DNA of 64,000 bases, taken from Metallosphaera cuprina Ar-4 (GTDB taxonomy: Archaea; Thermoproteota; Thermoprotei_A; Sulfolobales; Sulfolobaceae). Shown piece after piece: positions 16,387 to 24,975 of the stretch. Location: contig NC_015435.1 in the NCBI RefSeq assembly GCF_000204925.1, positions 734,001-798,000 of the forward strand, written 5' to 3'. The notes beneath the pieces were generated by a model. That model saw only the letters and a list, made by a program, of their open reading frames with translations. It had not been told where the DNA came from and did not search any database. A program made the translations under genes and the position numbers. The stretch's first letter is position 1; each line of letters opens with the position of its first letter.

Positions 16387-17516
16387 AGAGTCTTATATCC
16401 AAAGCTTATCTAGGCTATAATATGAAGTTAGCTAGATCGCTTCTTGATCTAGGTGAGGCCATTCACGGTGGGCCCGTGGAATCTAGGATCCTTTCCACGA
16501 TTGAGGATTTGTTTCCAGACCACGTTTCCTATGAAGTGAGTACAAAATATTGGGAAGTTAGACAAGAGGAGATCATTATGAACGGGGAGAGGATAAGGTC
16601 AGTAGCCCTACCCTACACTTCTGGCTGTCTTCACGGAAAGATAGGGAGGGAGATTGGAACGTTTGAAATGCCATTTCACCCGTTCGATTTGAAGAAAATC
16701 CACTTGGACCAATACGAAGCTGTAGTGATACACGGCGACAAGTTGAGGAGAGTCTCCCTCCCCCAAGGTTCTCCACCTACGTTCTTCACAACGGAGAGGT
16801 TAGAAGGAGATGTGGATCTGTGCTCTGATACAAGGTTGGTTGAGACCAAATCAAGGAACGTTGAAGTTACGGTAAGAGAGGGAGATTCATACGTCGTAAT
16901 TGGCGCCCATGTAGATCACTGGTTGACAGGTTTTCATGACAATTTGCTCTCTGTTCAACTTCTAGTGGACCTTTACGCTGAGTTACAGAAGGTAAGAACA
17001 AAACACGGCATTAAGCTTGTCTTCTTCTCATCAGAAGAAGGGCCTAGATGTTGCACAGGGTCCACACAATATCACATAAAGGACCTCTTCGCGATTATCT
17101 CTCTCGATGCGATATATCCTTTCAGGGTAGTGTTTTCCGCAACTCCAGACTTATGGTTCCTTTCCAAGAACTTCAATTTGAAGAGAGTTGAAATGCCTAC
17201 ACCTTTCTCTGATCACTTCTCATTCGTTCAGAGAGGAATTCCAGGTATGGTACTTTACAACGATGATATGATCCCAGTTTATCATTCAGATGAGGACCTC
17301 CCCGTTCCGGGAGATGAGGAGTATTTGGGCCAGCTCAAGAGCAGCTTAACGAGGACCTTAATCGAATTGGACTCAAGATCTAAAGACAGTCTTGATGCAG
17401 AGTTTATGAGTATAGCGAAACAGAGCGGTTACTTAGGCGATTCAAGGGAGAACGCGATAGTACCGGACATAGAAAACCTAACTAGTAAGTTCAGGAAAAC
17501 CAAAGATAAAGGGTGA
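16383..17516 (+). CDS. M28-family zinc peptidase (aminopeptidase-like)
   Basis: A 377-residue protein with the metal ligands of M28 peptidases in order: GAHVDHW, FHDN, FSSEEG with the catalytic Glu pair, LDAIYP, and a late VYHSDED histidine. The N-terminal third is a separate domain. It has no signal peptide, so it is probably cytoplasmic. Members are aminopeptidases or carboxypeptidases. The GTG start overlaps the nucleotidyltransferase stop (GTGA); the pairing of a nucleotidyltransferase with a peptidase is unexplained. Confidence 0.8.
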   Translation: MKSLISKAYLGYNMKLARSLLDLGEAIHGGPVESRILSTIEDLFPDHVSYEVSTKYWEVRQEEIIMNGERIRSVALPYTSGCLHGKIGREIGTFEMPFHPFDLKKIHLDQYEAVVIHGDKLRRVSLPQGSPPTFFTTERLEGDVDLCSDTRLVETKSRNVEVTVREGDSYVVIGAHVDHWLTGFHDNLLSVQLLVDLYAELQKVRTKHGIKLVFFSSEEGPRCCTGSTQYHIKDLFAIISLDAIYPFRVVFSATPDLWFLSKNFNLKRVEMPTPFSDHFSFVQRGIPGMVLYNDDMIPVYHSDEDLPVPGDEEYLGQLKSSLTRTLIELDSRSKDSLDAEFMSIAKQSGYLGDSRENAIVPDIENLTSKFRKTKDKG

Positions 17517-17585
17517 ACTAACTGAACTGAGAAGTAAGGCAAGCTTTCATTATCTTTATAAGCGTGAGGATATTAATTATATTTA

Positions 17586-18113
17586 ATGAGCGTAACATTA
17601 TTTAGAGATTTATCAATGTATAAGAAAAGAGCTCAATACTATCTCATCAATAGAAAGTACGTCGATGACATACCATTAAACAACGGTGATGACGTGTTAG
17701 GTACTGTCATTTTTTTAAAAATACCTGAGGCTGAGGAGGTGTTACAGTCCTTTGCGTTGGCTAAGGGGACTCTCTCTAACGCTTTAACTAGTAAAATGCA
17801 GACGTTTATTCAGAACGAGGAATACGCAAAGGCCGAGGAGGTGTCTGAATTAATCGAATTAATTGATAACTTGAACGAGTTGGAGGAGAAGTTCAAAACG
17901 ATATCTGTAGCTTACGTACTATCAGCTATAGAGATGAGAGGTGACCTCGAGATAGATATAAAATCTACAGCTCTCGACCTGATGGAAGCAATAGAGAGCG
18001 CTTTCCTCAAATCAATTCCTTATCTAGACGATGTAGGGGATCTAGGTAAAATTATAGATAACATGAGGTTTAGTGTGGAGAAATTAAAGGGCAGGATCAA
18101 AGGATCTAAATGA
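17586..18113 (+). CDS. Helical coiled-coil protein, unknown
   Basis: A 175-residue, acidic, largely helical protein. Long helices, EEVSELIELIDNLNELEEKFK among them, suggest a coiled coil. No membrane segment or catalytic motif is visible. A TATA box (CTTTATAAG, about 17554-17562) lies 26 bases before the ATG, so it is probably transcribed alone and leaderless. Family not recognised. Confidence 0.68.
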   Translation: MSVTLFRDLSMYKKRAQYYLINRKYVDDIPLNNGDDVLGTVIFLKIPEAEEVLQSFALAKGTLSNALTSKMQTFIQNEEYAKAEEVSELIELIDNLNELEEKFKTISVAYVLSAIEMRGDLEIDIKSTALDLMEAIESAFLKSIPYLDDVGDLGKIIDNMRFSVEKLKGRIKGSK

Positions 18114-18122
18114 ACGTGCGCG

Positions 18123-19019
18123 TTATAGTGTCACCTCACAGTTTATTTTATCCAGAGCGTACATGAGGGCTCCATAGGACGGATCGTGATTAATTTTGAT
18201 CGCTCTCATATCCGTTTCGAGGAGCACTTCATTGAAATTCTCCATATAAAGCTTAGAGTTGAACATTCCTCCAACGACGAACACTCGGTCCACTCCAACC
18301 ATCTTAGCTACCCTCACAGCGGACGTCGCTAGCTCCTGTGACCCTGTTAGCATGATTGATCTCGCAACCTCGTCCCCGTCCTTAATGGCTTTATCTATGA
18401 TCTTGGCGATGGAGGCTATCTTCTCAACCCTATGCCCTTTGTGGTAAATCCAATAAACTAAGTCGTCTACGTCTTTCACCCTCAAGTACTTCATGATCAT
18501 GTTAGACATAGGGGATGGTTTTTCAAGACCTTGTAGCACCCTAGTTAAGTGTCTTAAAGCTTTCCTCCCAGCCCAGTAAGCCGAACCAGTATCTGAGAGA
18601 AACCAACCCACCCCTTCGGCTTTTATCCTTCTCTCACCATCAACGCCCAAGACAACGCTCCCGGTTCCTGAAATAGTTAACACTCCTTTCCCACCTCTTG
18701 TTTGGCTATAGAGAAGGAAGTACGAATCGTTGTCTATTATCACTTTCATCCCTAGATCGTTAAGTCCTTCATAGAGTACCTTGTAATCATACCTGGAATC
18801 TAAGCCGGCCAGCCCTAAAACGACTAGATCCGGAAAGTTGCCTCTCGTGATAGCGCGAATGGTCTTAAGGATCCTCTCTCTTGCTCTCTTCAATCCAACG
18901 TTGTGAAAATTGGACCCTTCGGTTTCATAAGTTGAGATTATTTTACCTTTCCCGTTAGTACATTCTACAGCGGTACCCTTTGTTTTCGTGCCTCCACCGT
19001 CTATCCCTACAACTATCAT
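18123..19019 (-). CDS. BadF-type sugar kinase (ATP-dependent hexokinase/GlcNAc kinase)
   Basis: About 298 residues of the ASKHA fold. The phosphate-1 loop is GIDGGGTKTKG, the catalytic region contains IDNDSYFLL, phosphate-2 is LTISGTGSVVLG, and the adenosine loop is VFVVGGMF. The length and motifs match the Sulfolobus tokodaii-type hexokinase, which phosphorylates glucose and glucosamine, in the BadF/N-acetylglucosamine kinase group. An ATG at 19034 would add five residues, but the TATA-like box at 19041-19050 predicts transcription starting near 19020, favouring ATG 19019. The sugar specificity is inferred. Confidence 0.82.
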   Translation of the reverse strand: MIVVGIDGGGTKTKGTAVECTNGKGKIISTYETEGSNFHNVGLKRARERILKTIRAITRGNFPDLVVLGLAGLDSRYDYKVLYEGLNDLGMKVIIDNDSYFLLYSQTRGGKGVLTISGTGSVVLGVDGERRIKAEGVGWFLSDTGSAYWAGRKALRHLTRVLQGLEKPSPMSNMIMKYLRVKDVDDLVYWIYHKGHRVEKIASIAKIIDKAIKDGDEVARSIMLTGSQELATSAVRVAKMVGVDRVFVVGGMFNSKLYMENFNEVLLETDMRAIKINHDPSYGALMYALDKINCEVTL

Positions 19020-19040
19020 GAGGTGAATAGGCATTACAAA

Positions 19041-19050
19041 GGTTTAAACT
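19041..19050 (-). promoter_or_regulatory. TATA box of the hexokinase gene
   Basis: On the minus strand the box reads AGTTTAAACC. Its centre is 26 bases before ATG 19019 but only 12 before ATG 19034, so it decides the start. Confidence 0.5.
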
Positions 19051-19148
19051 TTTTAGAAAAGCATACTTTATTATTAAAGGTAGTAAGGAGATAGATCCAT
19101 AACGTATTTTAGGAATTAAGTCTAGATCATTTAACTAAAGTTTCCGCC

Positions 19149-20165
19149 ATGAAATACGTGTTGATTAAGGAATCAGTTATAAAGGAGAGGGACGCCTCAA
19201 ACTGGATAACCTACGAAAGGACTGAGAAAGTTGAAATTGAGCGATTCATGACTAGTACAGGCTGGTCCTCTATAGGTGAGGATAGGAAGCCTGAGGATCT
19301 GTGTCAATCCTTCACGCATCCATCTTTCGAGTATTGGAATAAGAGAGGCGAAATCTTGAAAAAGATTGGTGATGGGGAAAAAATTGAAATAAGAAAGGTA
19401 ATAAGACAAATGTCTTGGGAAAACTACGCATGTGTAGAGCAAAAGGTCGTGAACTTCATTACCTTAAATGACAGGCGCTTTGGATTCACTGGAAATCCAA
19501 GCGACATTCCTAGCGTCATAGAGTTCCTAAAGCAGGATGCAGGGTTTAAACAAGTTCCACTCTTCTTGGATCACGGGACAGTCATATTAGATCCAGAGGC
19601 AACTGGTCGCCTAATATCCACCCTTGCTAGTATGTTGAAAGCTAACAATAAGCTACTAACTAATGAGGAGAGAGGCCTACCTGACATAACTGTCTACGAC
19701 GATCCTTTAATCCCCTACTCTCACGTGTTTTACACCTTTGATGATGAAGGTGTGAAAACCAGGAGAAAGGAACTCATCGGAAACGGTCAAGTTCAAGATT
19801 ATTTAGGAACACTCTATCTAGGACACCACGGGAACGGAAGAGGCTTTTATCCTAAGCCAGATTTCTTTAACGTGGTGTTAAAGCCAGGAGACTGGAAAGT
19901 TCAGGAACTTATGGAGGAAACTAAGAACGGTTTCCTGGTTTTAGGTTCAACAGGTGCGGAGATAGTGAAGAAGGGAATTAGGCTAAAACCTAGGAAGGTA
20001 ATTAGTTTAGGAGGAGGAGAGATTATGGTCAGAGAGTTGGCCATACCCTTGGCTGAGCTTAGCACACTTGATGCCATAACTTCAGATTCTAGATCGGTTT
20101 ACCTAGACGAAGATCACGGAGCGGTCGCCCCATTTGTAAGGATTAAGGCGAGGTTCCTCTATTGA
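19149..20165 (+). CDS. TldE/PmbA-like protein
   Basis: A 338-residue member of the TldD/TldE (PmbA) superfamily. Diagnostic segments are VILDPEATGRLISTLASML, FYTFDDEGVKTRRKELIGNG with VQDYLGTLYLG, and FLVLGSTGAEIVKKG near the C-terminus. The HExxxH metal motif of TldD is absent, as in TldE, which is non-catalytic and forms a heterodimer with TldD for proteolysis of peptides. No TldD partner is in the window. The 3' end overlaps the convergent TrmO gene by 7 bases. Confidence 0.75.
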   Translation: MKYVLIKESVIKERDASNWITYERTEKVEIERFMTSTGWSSIGEDRKPEDLCQSFTHPSFEYWNKRGEILKKIGDGEKIEIRKVIRQMSWENYACVEQKVVNFITLNDRRFGFTGNPSDIPSVIEFLKQDAGFKQVPLFLDHGTVILDPEATGRLISTLASMLKANNKLLTNEERGLPDITVYDDPLIPYSHVFYTFDDEGVKTRRKELIGNGQVQDYLGTLYLGHHGNGRGFYPKPDFFNVVLKPGDWKVQELMEETKNGFLVLGSTGAEIVKKGIRLKPRKVISLGGGEIMVRELAIPLAELSTLDAITSDSRSVYLDEDHGAVAPFVRIKARFLY

Positions 20166-20554
20166 ACGTTATGCCACTTCGGAACTCTAGGGTTAGGTAT
20201 TGAGTCCCACTTATCATATGGTTTTATATCTAACACAGGAGTCCCATCTAACGCGTTAATTCCAGTTACCTTTAATCTATTTCCTTGAATTTCGATTAGC
20301 TCAACAACTGATATCCCTATTGGATTCGGTCTGTTTGGGCTTCGAGTAGCAAAGACTCCAACCCTTTCCCCTTTATCCTTCACGAGGGATTCGAACTTAG
20401 CTAAATGCAGATGATAAATAACTATAGCGTGAGAGAACTGCTCCAAACCTAGTAGGCCTTCGGAGTATTCGTCAAACACTACTATAGTGGATTCTGTCTT
20501 CCTGGAAGGTTGGCCATTAACTTCTACGTAACCTATGGGTTTGTAGTTTATCAA
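20159..20554 (-). CDS. trmO: TrmO, tRNA N6-methyl-t6A37 methyltransferase
   Basis: A 131-residue beta-barrel SAM methyltransferase. The signature FATRSPNRPNPIGISVVEL is present, preceded by YSEGLLGLEQFSHAIVIYH and followed by LDGTPVLDIKPY, all typical of TrmO/TsaA. It methylates t6A37 in threonine tRNA. Its ATG overlaps the TGA of the XdhC gene, so it is translated from that mRNA although the roles look unrelated. Confidence 0.93.
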   Translation of the reverse strand: MINYKPIGYVEVNGQPSRKTESTIVVFDEYSEGLLGLEQFSHAIVIYHLHLAKFESLVKDKGERVGVFATRSPNRPNPIGISVVELIEIQGNRLKVTGINALDGTPVLDIKPYDKWDSIPNPRVPKWHNVQ

Positions 20555-21135
20555 AGCTCTTCTACTACTTTAACTAACCCTTTCTTGTCTCTTAAGGGTA
20601 TCCCCGTACCTCCCCTTGATACCGCCACTATCTCCGCTACAATGCTAAGAGCTATCTCGTTCTCCTCCTCAGCGTTAAGATCTAAACCCGCCGGTATCCT
20701 CAGATTGAGGAGTTTATCTTTAGTTATCCCGGCCTCAATAAGTCTCTTTAGGATAACTCTGGCCCTCTTCAGGCTCATAACAGCCGAGACTTCCCTGGCT
20801 CCACTCAGGATCGCCTTCATTAAAGCCCAAGTGTCATAAACGTGTTTCGTGGCCACGAGTACGTATTTGTCTTTCACTAACTCATCTGGTACTTGAAAGG
20901 AGTTCCCCCTAATTATCTGATCAGCCTCATAATCTCCATCCTCAGCAAACGGGTCTACCACTATGACCTTATAACCAAGCATCTTTAGAAGCCTAGCTAC
21001 TATTGGAGCTATGCCTAACGACTTACCCTTGCACTTGCTCGAGTCTACGTTCACGGTGTTTCTATCACAGAACACTGGCTCCTCCATCTCAGCCTCTCTG
21101 CTTGATGAGAAAATGAGAACGTCCAAGGAGCTCAC
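20551..21135 (-). CDS. XdhC/CoxF-family molybdenum cofactor maturation protein
   Basis: A 194-residue protein with a Rossmann strand (YKVIVVDPFAEDGDYEAD) and the XdhC C-terminal signature LRIPAGLDLNAEEENEIA followed by IVAEIVAVSRGGTGIPLRD. XdhC proteins bind and sulfurate molybdenum cofactor for xanthine dehydrogenase-type enzymes. The N-terminal XdhC_CoxI half is reduced. It is followed by TrmO (4-base overlap) and preceded by CoxG-like and VWA genes, a Cox-type maturation context. Confidence 0.85.
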   Translation of the reverse strand: MSSLDVLIFSSSREAEMEEPVFCDRNTVNVDSSKCKGKSLGIAPIVARLLKMLGYKVIVVDPFAEDGDYEADQIIRGNSFQVPDELVKDKYVLVATKHVYDTWALMKAILSGAREVSAVMSLKRARVILKRLIEAGITKDKLLNLRIPAGLDLNAEEENEIALSIVAEIVAVSRGGTGIPLRDKKGLVKVVEEL

Positions 21136-21183
21136 AAATTCATTACTTCACACGAAGTTATAAATTCATGACAAAAGGATACG

Positions 21184-21603
21184 CTATCCTTTAGAGGTCA
21201 ACCTTACCTTAGCCTCCTCGATTATTCTCTCAAGGGCGTGGGTGGTTCCTTGCTCGAAATGTTCCTTGTTTCTTCCATCAAAAGGTCTCATATAGAACGG
21301 CATTTTGACTTCCCACGTTGAGGTTACCTTGTCTTTAAGTACTCTGATCTCGTTTTGACCCTGCAGTATCCCGCGTAAGAAACGAAGCTTTACCGAGTCA
21401 TCGTTCACTTCAATCCTAACCGTTGAGGTTGACGGGAAAGCGAACCTGATCTTCCCCTCGTATAAGTTATCAGATACTTTAGTAAGGTTCAGCTCACGAA
21501 TACCTTTCCAATACTTAGGCATGGAATTTACATCCTTAACTATGTCAAGTACCAGATCGTGAATTTCGGGTTGAAAGCCTTTAGTTATGGAGAACTTGAT
21601 CAT
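21184..21603 (-). CDS. SRPBCC (CoxG-like) protein
   Basis: A 139-residue helix-grip protein of the START/polyketide-cyclase superfamily. A beta strand, a DLVLDIVKDVNSMPKYWKG helix, antiparallel strands and a long C-terminal helix (HALERIIEEAKVRL) are visible. In carbon monoxide dehydrogenase clusters CoxG recruits the enzyme to the membrane; that role here is inferred only from its neighbours XdhC and VWA. A TATA-like TTTAAATA about 26 bases upstream suggests its own leaderless promoter. Confidence 0.72.
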   Translation of the reverse strand: MIKFSITKGFQPEIHDLVLDIVKDVNSMPKYWKGIRELNLTKVSDNLYEGKIRFAFPSTSTVRIEVNDDSVKLRFLRGILQGQNEIRVLKDKVTSTWEVKMPFYMRPFDGRNKEHFEQGTTHALERIIEEAKVRLTSKG

Positions 21604-21692
21604 GGGATATATAAATGAAGCAATTATTTAAATATGAAAATTCCTACCCTTACGTGAGGTTGAACTAACTTTCGATGATAGGCGTTAAGTGG

Positions 21693-22832
21693 TCAGCTCT
21701 GATCTCTCATCTTCCTTGTCACCTCACTCTCTATTTCCTTAGGATCACCGGACTTCCTCCTCGTCAATTCCTCAGTAGCCTCTAATAGATCCGTTCTCCT
21801 GGTTTGCTCGGCAATTTGTCTAAGCTTCTCAAGTTTCTTAGTAGCTTCAACTAGATTAAGCTCACCTACATCCCTAGAGTAATCTCTCAACGTTTTAAGG
21901 TACTCGTATTCCATTATTATGTCCTTATTTACCCCATTAAAGAAATCCTCCTGATCCTTTGCCGTAGTTAGAGAGTACTCTATGGTTTTCGAATTGCTTC
22001 CGTTCTCATCCTCGTAGCTCACTTTTATAGTCATGAATTTACCTTGATATCCCTTAGGTATCACTGTCTCTCCTAAGATTTTAACTATACCTTCCACTGC
22101 GTTTATCTTTATAGGAACATCGTTGTAGTTTAACAGCTTCACGGCGGACTCTGAGATAATGTCTACCGTTACGTTTTTTGCGGCGACTGAAGATTTCGCT
22201 AGCTTCGGCATTTTTTCCACTATCTCCTTAGGGTCCTTTATATGGTAGAAAAACCCATTACCCTTTTCTGAAATTAAGGATAGGATCTTCTCGTTGTAGT
22301 CCTGACCTATCCCAAAGGATATGACTTGGACGTTGTGCGGGAGACTCAACCCTTGGTAGACTGGGAGGCATCTTTCCAGATCAAACTTTCGAGATAACCC
22401 GTGCGTACACCCTCTATCGGTTGGCACGCCATCAGTGAGGAGTATGAAATAGGAAGGTTGACGATATCTCTCTGCTAGTTTGGACGCCTCCTCTAACGCC
22501 TTATAGAGAGACGTGCCACTTCCAGCTTTTATTTCGTCGATATCAATTAAGTGGGACTGAGAGTGCTCCTTTAGAATTGACACCTTCTCGTCAAAAGCTA
22601 ACAGCGAAAAGTAACTTTCTTGAGGAAGGCTAGAAACGAGTTCGTTAGCCCCTTCCTTAGCCATCTGAAGCTTCTCTCCCTTCATTGATAAGCTTTTGTC
22701 TAAGAGTATTATGTAGTGAAAGTCCTTGGGTTCGAACCTAGACTCAGGAACTAGTAAGATCCTAAACTTAGCGCTTACGTCCAGGTTGAAGCTCTTTAAG
22801 TGACTCGCATTGAACGTTATTGATATTGTCAT
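21693..22832 (-). CDS. VWA-domain protein (CoxE-like context)
   Basis: A 379-residue protein with an N-terminal von Willebrand A domain. The MIDAS residues are present: LLDKSLSM (DxSxS), SGTSLYKAL and LLTDGVPTD. A beta-sandwich-like domain and a charged C-terminal helix (YLKTLRDYSRDVGELNLV onward) follow. No signal peptide, so cytoplasmic. In molybdenum hydroxylase clusters VWA proteins work with a MoxR-type ATPase in maturation; none is visible here. It is the first gene of the minus-strand group that ends with TrmO. Confidence 0.82.
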   Translation of the reverse strand: MTISITFNASHLKSFNLDVSAKFRILLVPESRFEPKDFHYIILLDKSLSMKGEKLQMAKEGANELVSSLPQESYFSLLAFDEKVSILKEHSQSHLIDIDEIKAGSGTSLYKALEEASKLAERYRQPSYFILLTDGVPTDRGCTHGLSRKFDLERCLPVYQGLSLPHNVQVISFGIGQDYNEKILSLISEKGNGFFYHIKDPKEIVEKMPKLAKSSVAAKNVTVDIISESAVKLLNYNDVPIKINAVEGIVKILGETVIPKGYQGKFMTIKVSYEDENGSNSKTIEYSLTTAKDQEDFFNGVNKDIIMEYEYLKTLRDYSRDVGELNLVEATKKLEKLRQIAEQTRRTDLLEATEELTRRKSGDPKEIESEVTRKMRDQS

Positions 22833-23026
22833 AATTCTATAAATATACTAATAGCGTTTAAGTCTTGCTAACTGATTTGGTATTCTAACTCAGGTTAAAA
22901 TTATAAAGCATAATATCTAGAAACATGAGATAGTATTTTATGAAAATTAAAAGTAAAAAGAGATTATTTATAAAAAATGATTTCATTGAGAAAATCTTTT
23001 AAAGCCGTCAACCCATTAACGTAAAA

Positions 23027-24229
23027 ATGAGACCCTGGGTTCTAGTGATTATCTCAATCCTTCTTATCATTGTGGGTGTACTTCTATCCGTCTTGGCGTC
23101 AGAAAGCACGTACGTAACTCTAGTTTCCTTCGGAGAGGGAAATTGTGCTTATCCCCCACAGGGTTGGCAATCGCAGTATTGGTCAGTTTTAGCATATGGG
23201 ATGCCTTCAGCTAGAGTGATAGTTAACGGTACTGAGAGGATAGTTCCGCCTCAGGTGGAGAACGTTCCTCTTAACTCTACATCATTCTACGTCTATACGG
23301 TCTCCGGTTACGTTGAAAGTTTGGCGCCGCTTTCCCTCCTTGGTATCCTTTTAGTTTTCATAGGGACGGCCGTGGGTTTCAGAGGAACGGTTCTCTTCGT
23401 CCAAGAGAGAGCTATAGGTAAGTTGTCAAGTTCTATAGGTAAAGGGTCACTTTCCTCTTATATTATGAAGAGAGTAGCCTCCTTCATTATTTCTCTTCTT
23501 GTTGTAGCGTCAATAACAGGTGCTTTAGAGATCATTCACGGAGAGAGCTATTTGAAGGTTATAGAGGAGCTAATCACGTTTAATTTCGGCCTCAGCTCAC
23601 ATTTCAATTTAACCGTCGACTCCTTACTTTTGACAGCTCTACCTTTCACTAGCGTCCTTTCAGGCCTCTCCTTTGCCACTTCCGTATATCTAGGTTCGTT
23701 TCTGGCCGTCCGCGGTATAGCTCAGGGCGGTTTATTGACCAAGTTAATAAGCAAGTGGAAGTATATAGGGAACGCGTTAGCTTCCTGGGTGATCGCTCTA
23801 TCCTTAATTTACACCTTTCATTTAAAAGTTGAGAATGGGGTCAACATAGTCTTTCCTTTAATTTCCCTGTTCTTCCCCTTTATAGGGACTTTCGCTAACA
23901 GACTTTTCCTACCTTATACAGTTAACGACACGTTCAAGGCAAGAGGTCTTACAAAGTCGATATTAGTGTATAGACACGTCTTGGGAGGAGCTTCGGTGGT
24001 GGCGTTATCTACCATTTCAGCCGCTTTCGTTGACATGTTGATTGCAGAGTTTCTAGTCGAGTCAATTTTCTACTGGCCTGGTCTGGGTTTCCTACTGCGA
24101 GTGGCTGCAGTCTATGGCGATTTTAAGTTGGTGGAAGGAGTGTTGATATTCTACTCCACTGTAGTTTTGCTCTCAGGTCTGATAGGGGACGCATTTTATG
24201 GATTCGTTGATCCGAGGGTGAGAAGATGA
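23027..24229 (+). CDS. Dipeptide-type ABC permease, DppB-like
   Basis: A 400-residue permease. An N-terminal helix (8-27) is followed by an extracytoplasmic region of about 55 residues, then a second helix and the five-helix permease core. The EAA-loop region is FKARGLTKSILVYRHVLGG, and the tail GLGFLLRVAAVYGDFK with FVDPRVRR is typical of DppB. A TATA box (TTTTAAAG at 22998-23005) is 26 bases before the ATG. It heads a four-gene operon with overlapping or abutting genes, but no substrate-binding protein gene is present and the ATPase-like subunits are eroded. Confidence 0.82.
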   Translation: MRPWVLVIISILLIIVGVLLSVLASESTYVTLVSFGEGNCAYPPQGWQSQYWSVLAYGMPSARVIVNGTERIVPPQVENVPLNSTSFYVYTVSGYVESLAPLSLLGILLVFIGTAVGFRGTVLFVQERAIGKLSSSIGKGSLSSYIMKRVASFIISLLVVASITGALEIIHGESYLKVIEELITFNFGLSSHFNLTVDSLLLTALPFTSVLSGLSFATSVYLGSFLAVRGIAQGGLLTKLISKWKYIGNALASWVIALSLIYTFHLKVENGVNIVFPLISLFFPFIGTFANRLFLPYTVNDTFKARGLTKSILVYRHVLGGASVVALSTISAAFVDMLIAEFLVESIFYWPGLGFLLRVAAVYGDFKLVEGVLIFYSTVVLLSGLIGDAFYGFVDPRVRR

Positions 24230-24975
24230 ACAAGGTGACCGTAGCTTTTTCAATTTACTTAGCCTGGGCAGTGTTATTCACGTTCTACAAACTTCCAAGC
24301 GGATCTCCTCTTACCGCTCCTTCTTACAGCTTCCCTTTAGGAACTTACATTAACGGGAGTAACATGATCAACGTGAACGCTAGGGCTATCCTGGACACAA
24401 TATTGTTTGGCTTAATGGTCTCATGGATAGAGGTAGGTTTAGGTCTCTCCTATGGCGTGATAGCGGGGAGCTCATGCGGGAAAGCGAGATCTTTAATGAT
24501 GAGGATATCGGATAGTGTAACTTCTCTTCCAAGGGTTCCTCTTCTGATGGCCGTGATAATACTTTTTTCTACTCCTGAAATAACGTTCATAAGGGCTAAT
24601 TTCTTCCTAACCGCTTTAGTTGTAGGACTGACGGGTTGGTCTAGCATGTCTAGACAAATATCCGAGGCCGTATGTAGAGAAAACCCTTTAACAAAGATAG
24701 AGGAGATAGAGTTCACTCAGAGGGTATACACTTCTTTTAGGACAGTCAAGAGTATAACCAAAAGGTACGTTATACCGTCTATCGTTGATGGAATAGCCGT
24801 ATACACAGCGCTAGGTGTTATAGCAGGTGTAGGAGATCCTAACTTCCCCACGCTCACCACCCTCCTTAACAGCTCAAGGTTATTTTCATACTGGTGGCTA
24901 TTCCTACCACCTGCAGGTTTCAGAGCACTTCTCTTAATCCTCATTTTCTTAGTCTCAGACTACGTGGTGAAGTAA
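24226..24975 (+). CDS. Dipeptide-type ABC permease, DppC-like
   Basis: A 249-residue integral membrane protein with about five to six helices. It matches DppC around LMMRISDSVTSLPRVPLLMAV and LVVGLTGWSSMSRQISEAVC, and near the end ALGVIAGVGDPNFPTLTTLL. It is shorter than ordinary DppC (about 280-300 residues). Its ATG overlaps the DppB-like stop (ATGA), so the two should be made in equal amounts and form a heterodimeric membrane unit. Confidence 0.8.
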   Translation: MNKVTVAFSIYLAWAVLFTFYKLPSGSPLTAPSYSFPLGTYINGSNMINVNARAILDTILFGLMVSWIEVGLGLSYGVIAGSSCGKARSLMMRISDSVTSLPRVPLLMAVIILFSTPEITFIRANFFLTALVVGLTGWSSMSRQISEAVCRENPLTKIEEIEFTQRVYTSFRTVKSITKRYVIPSIVDGIAVYTALGVIAGVGDPNFPTLTTLLNSSRLFSYWWLFLPPAGFRALLLILIFLVSDYVVK

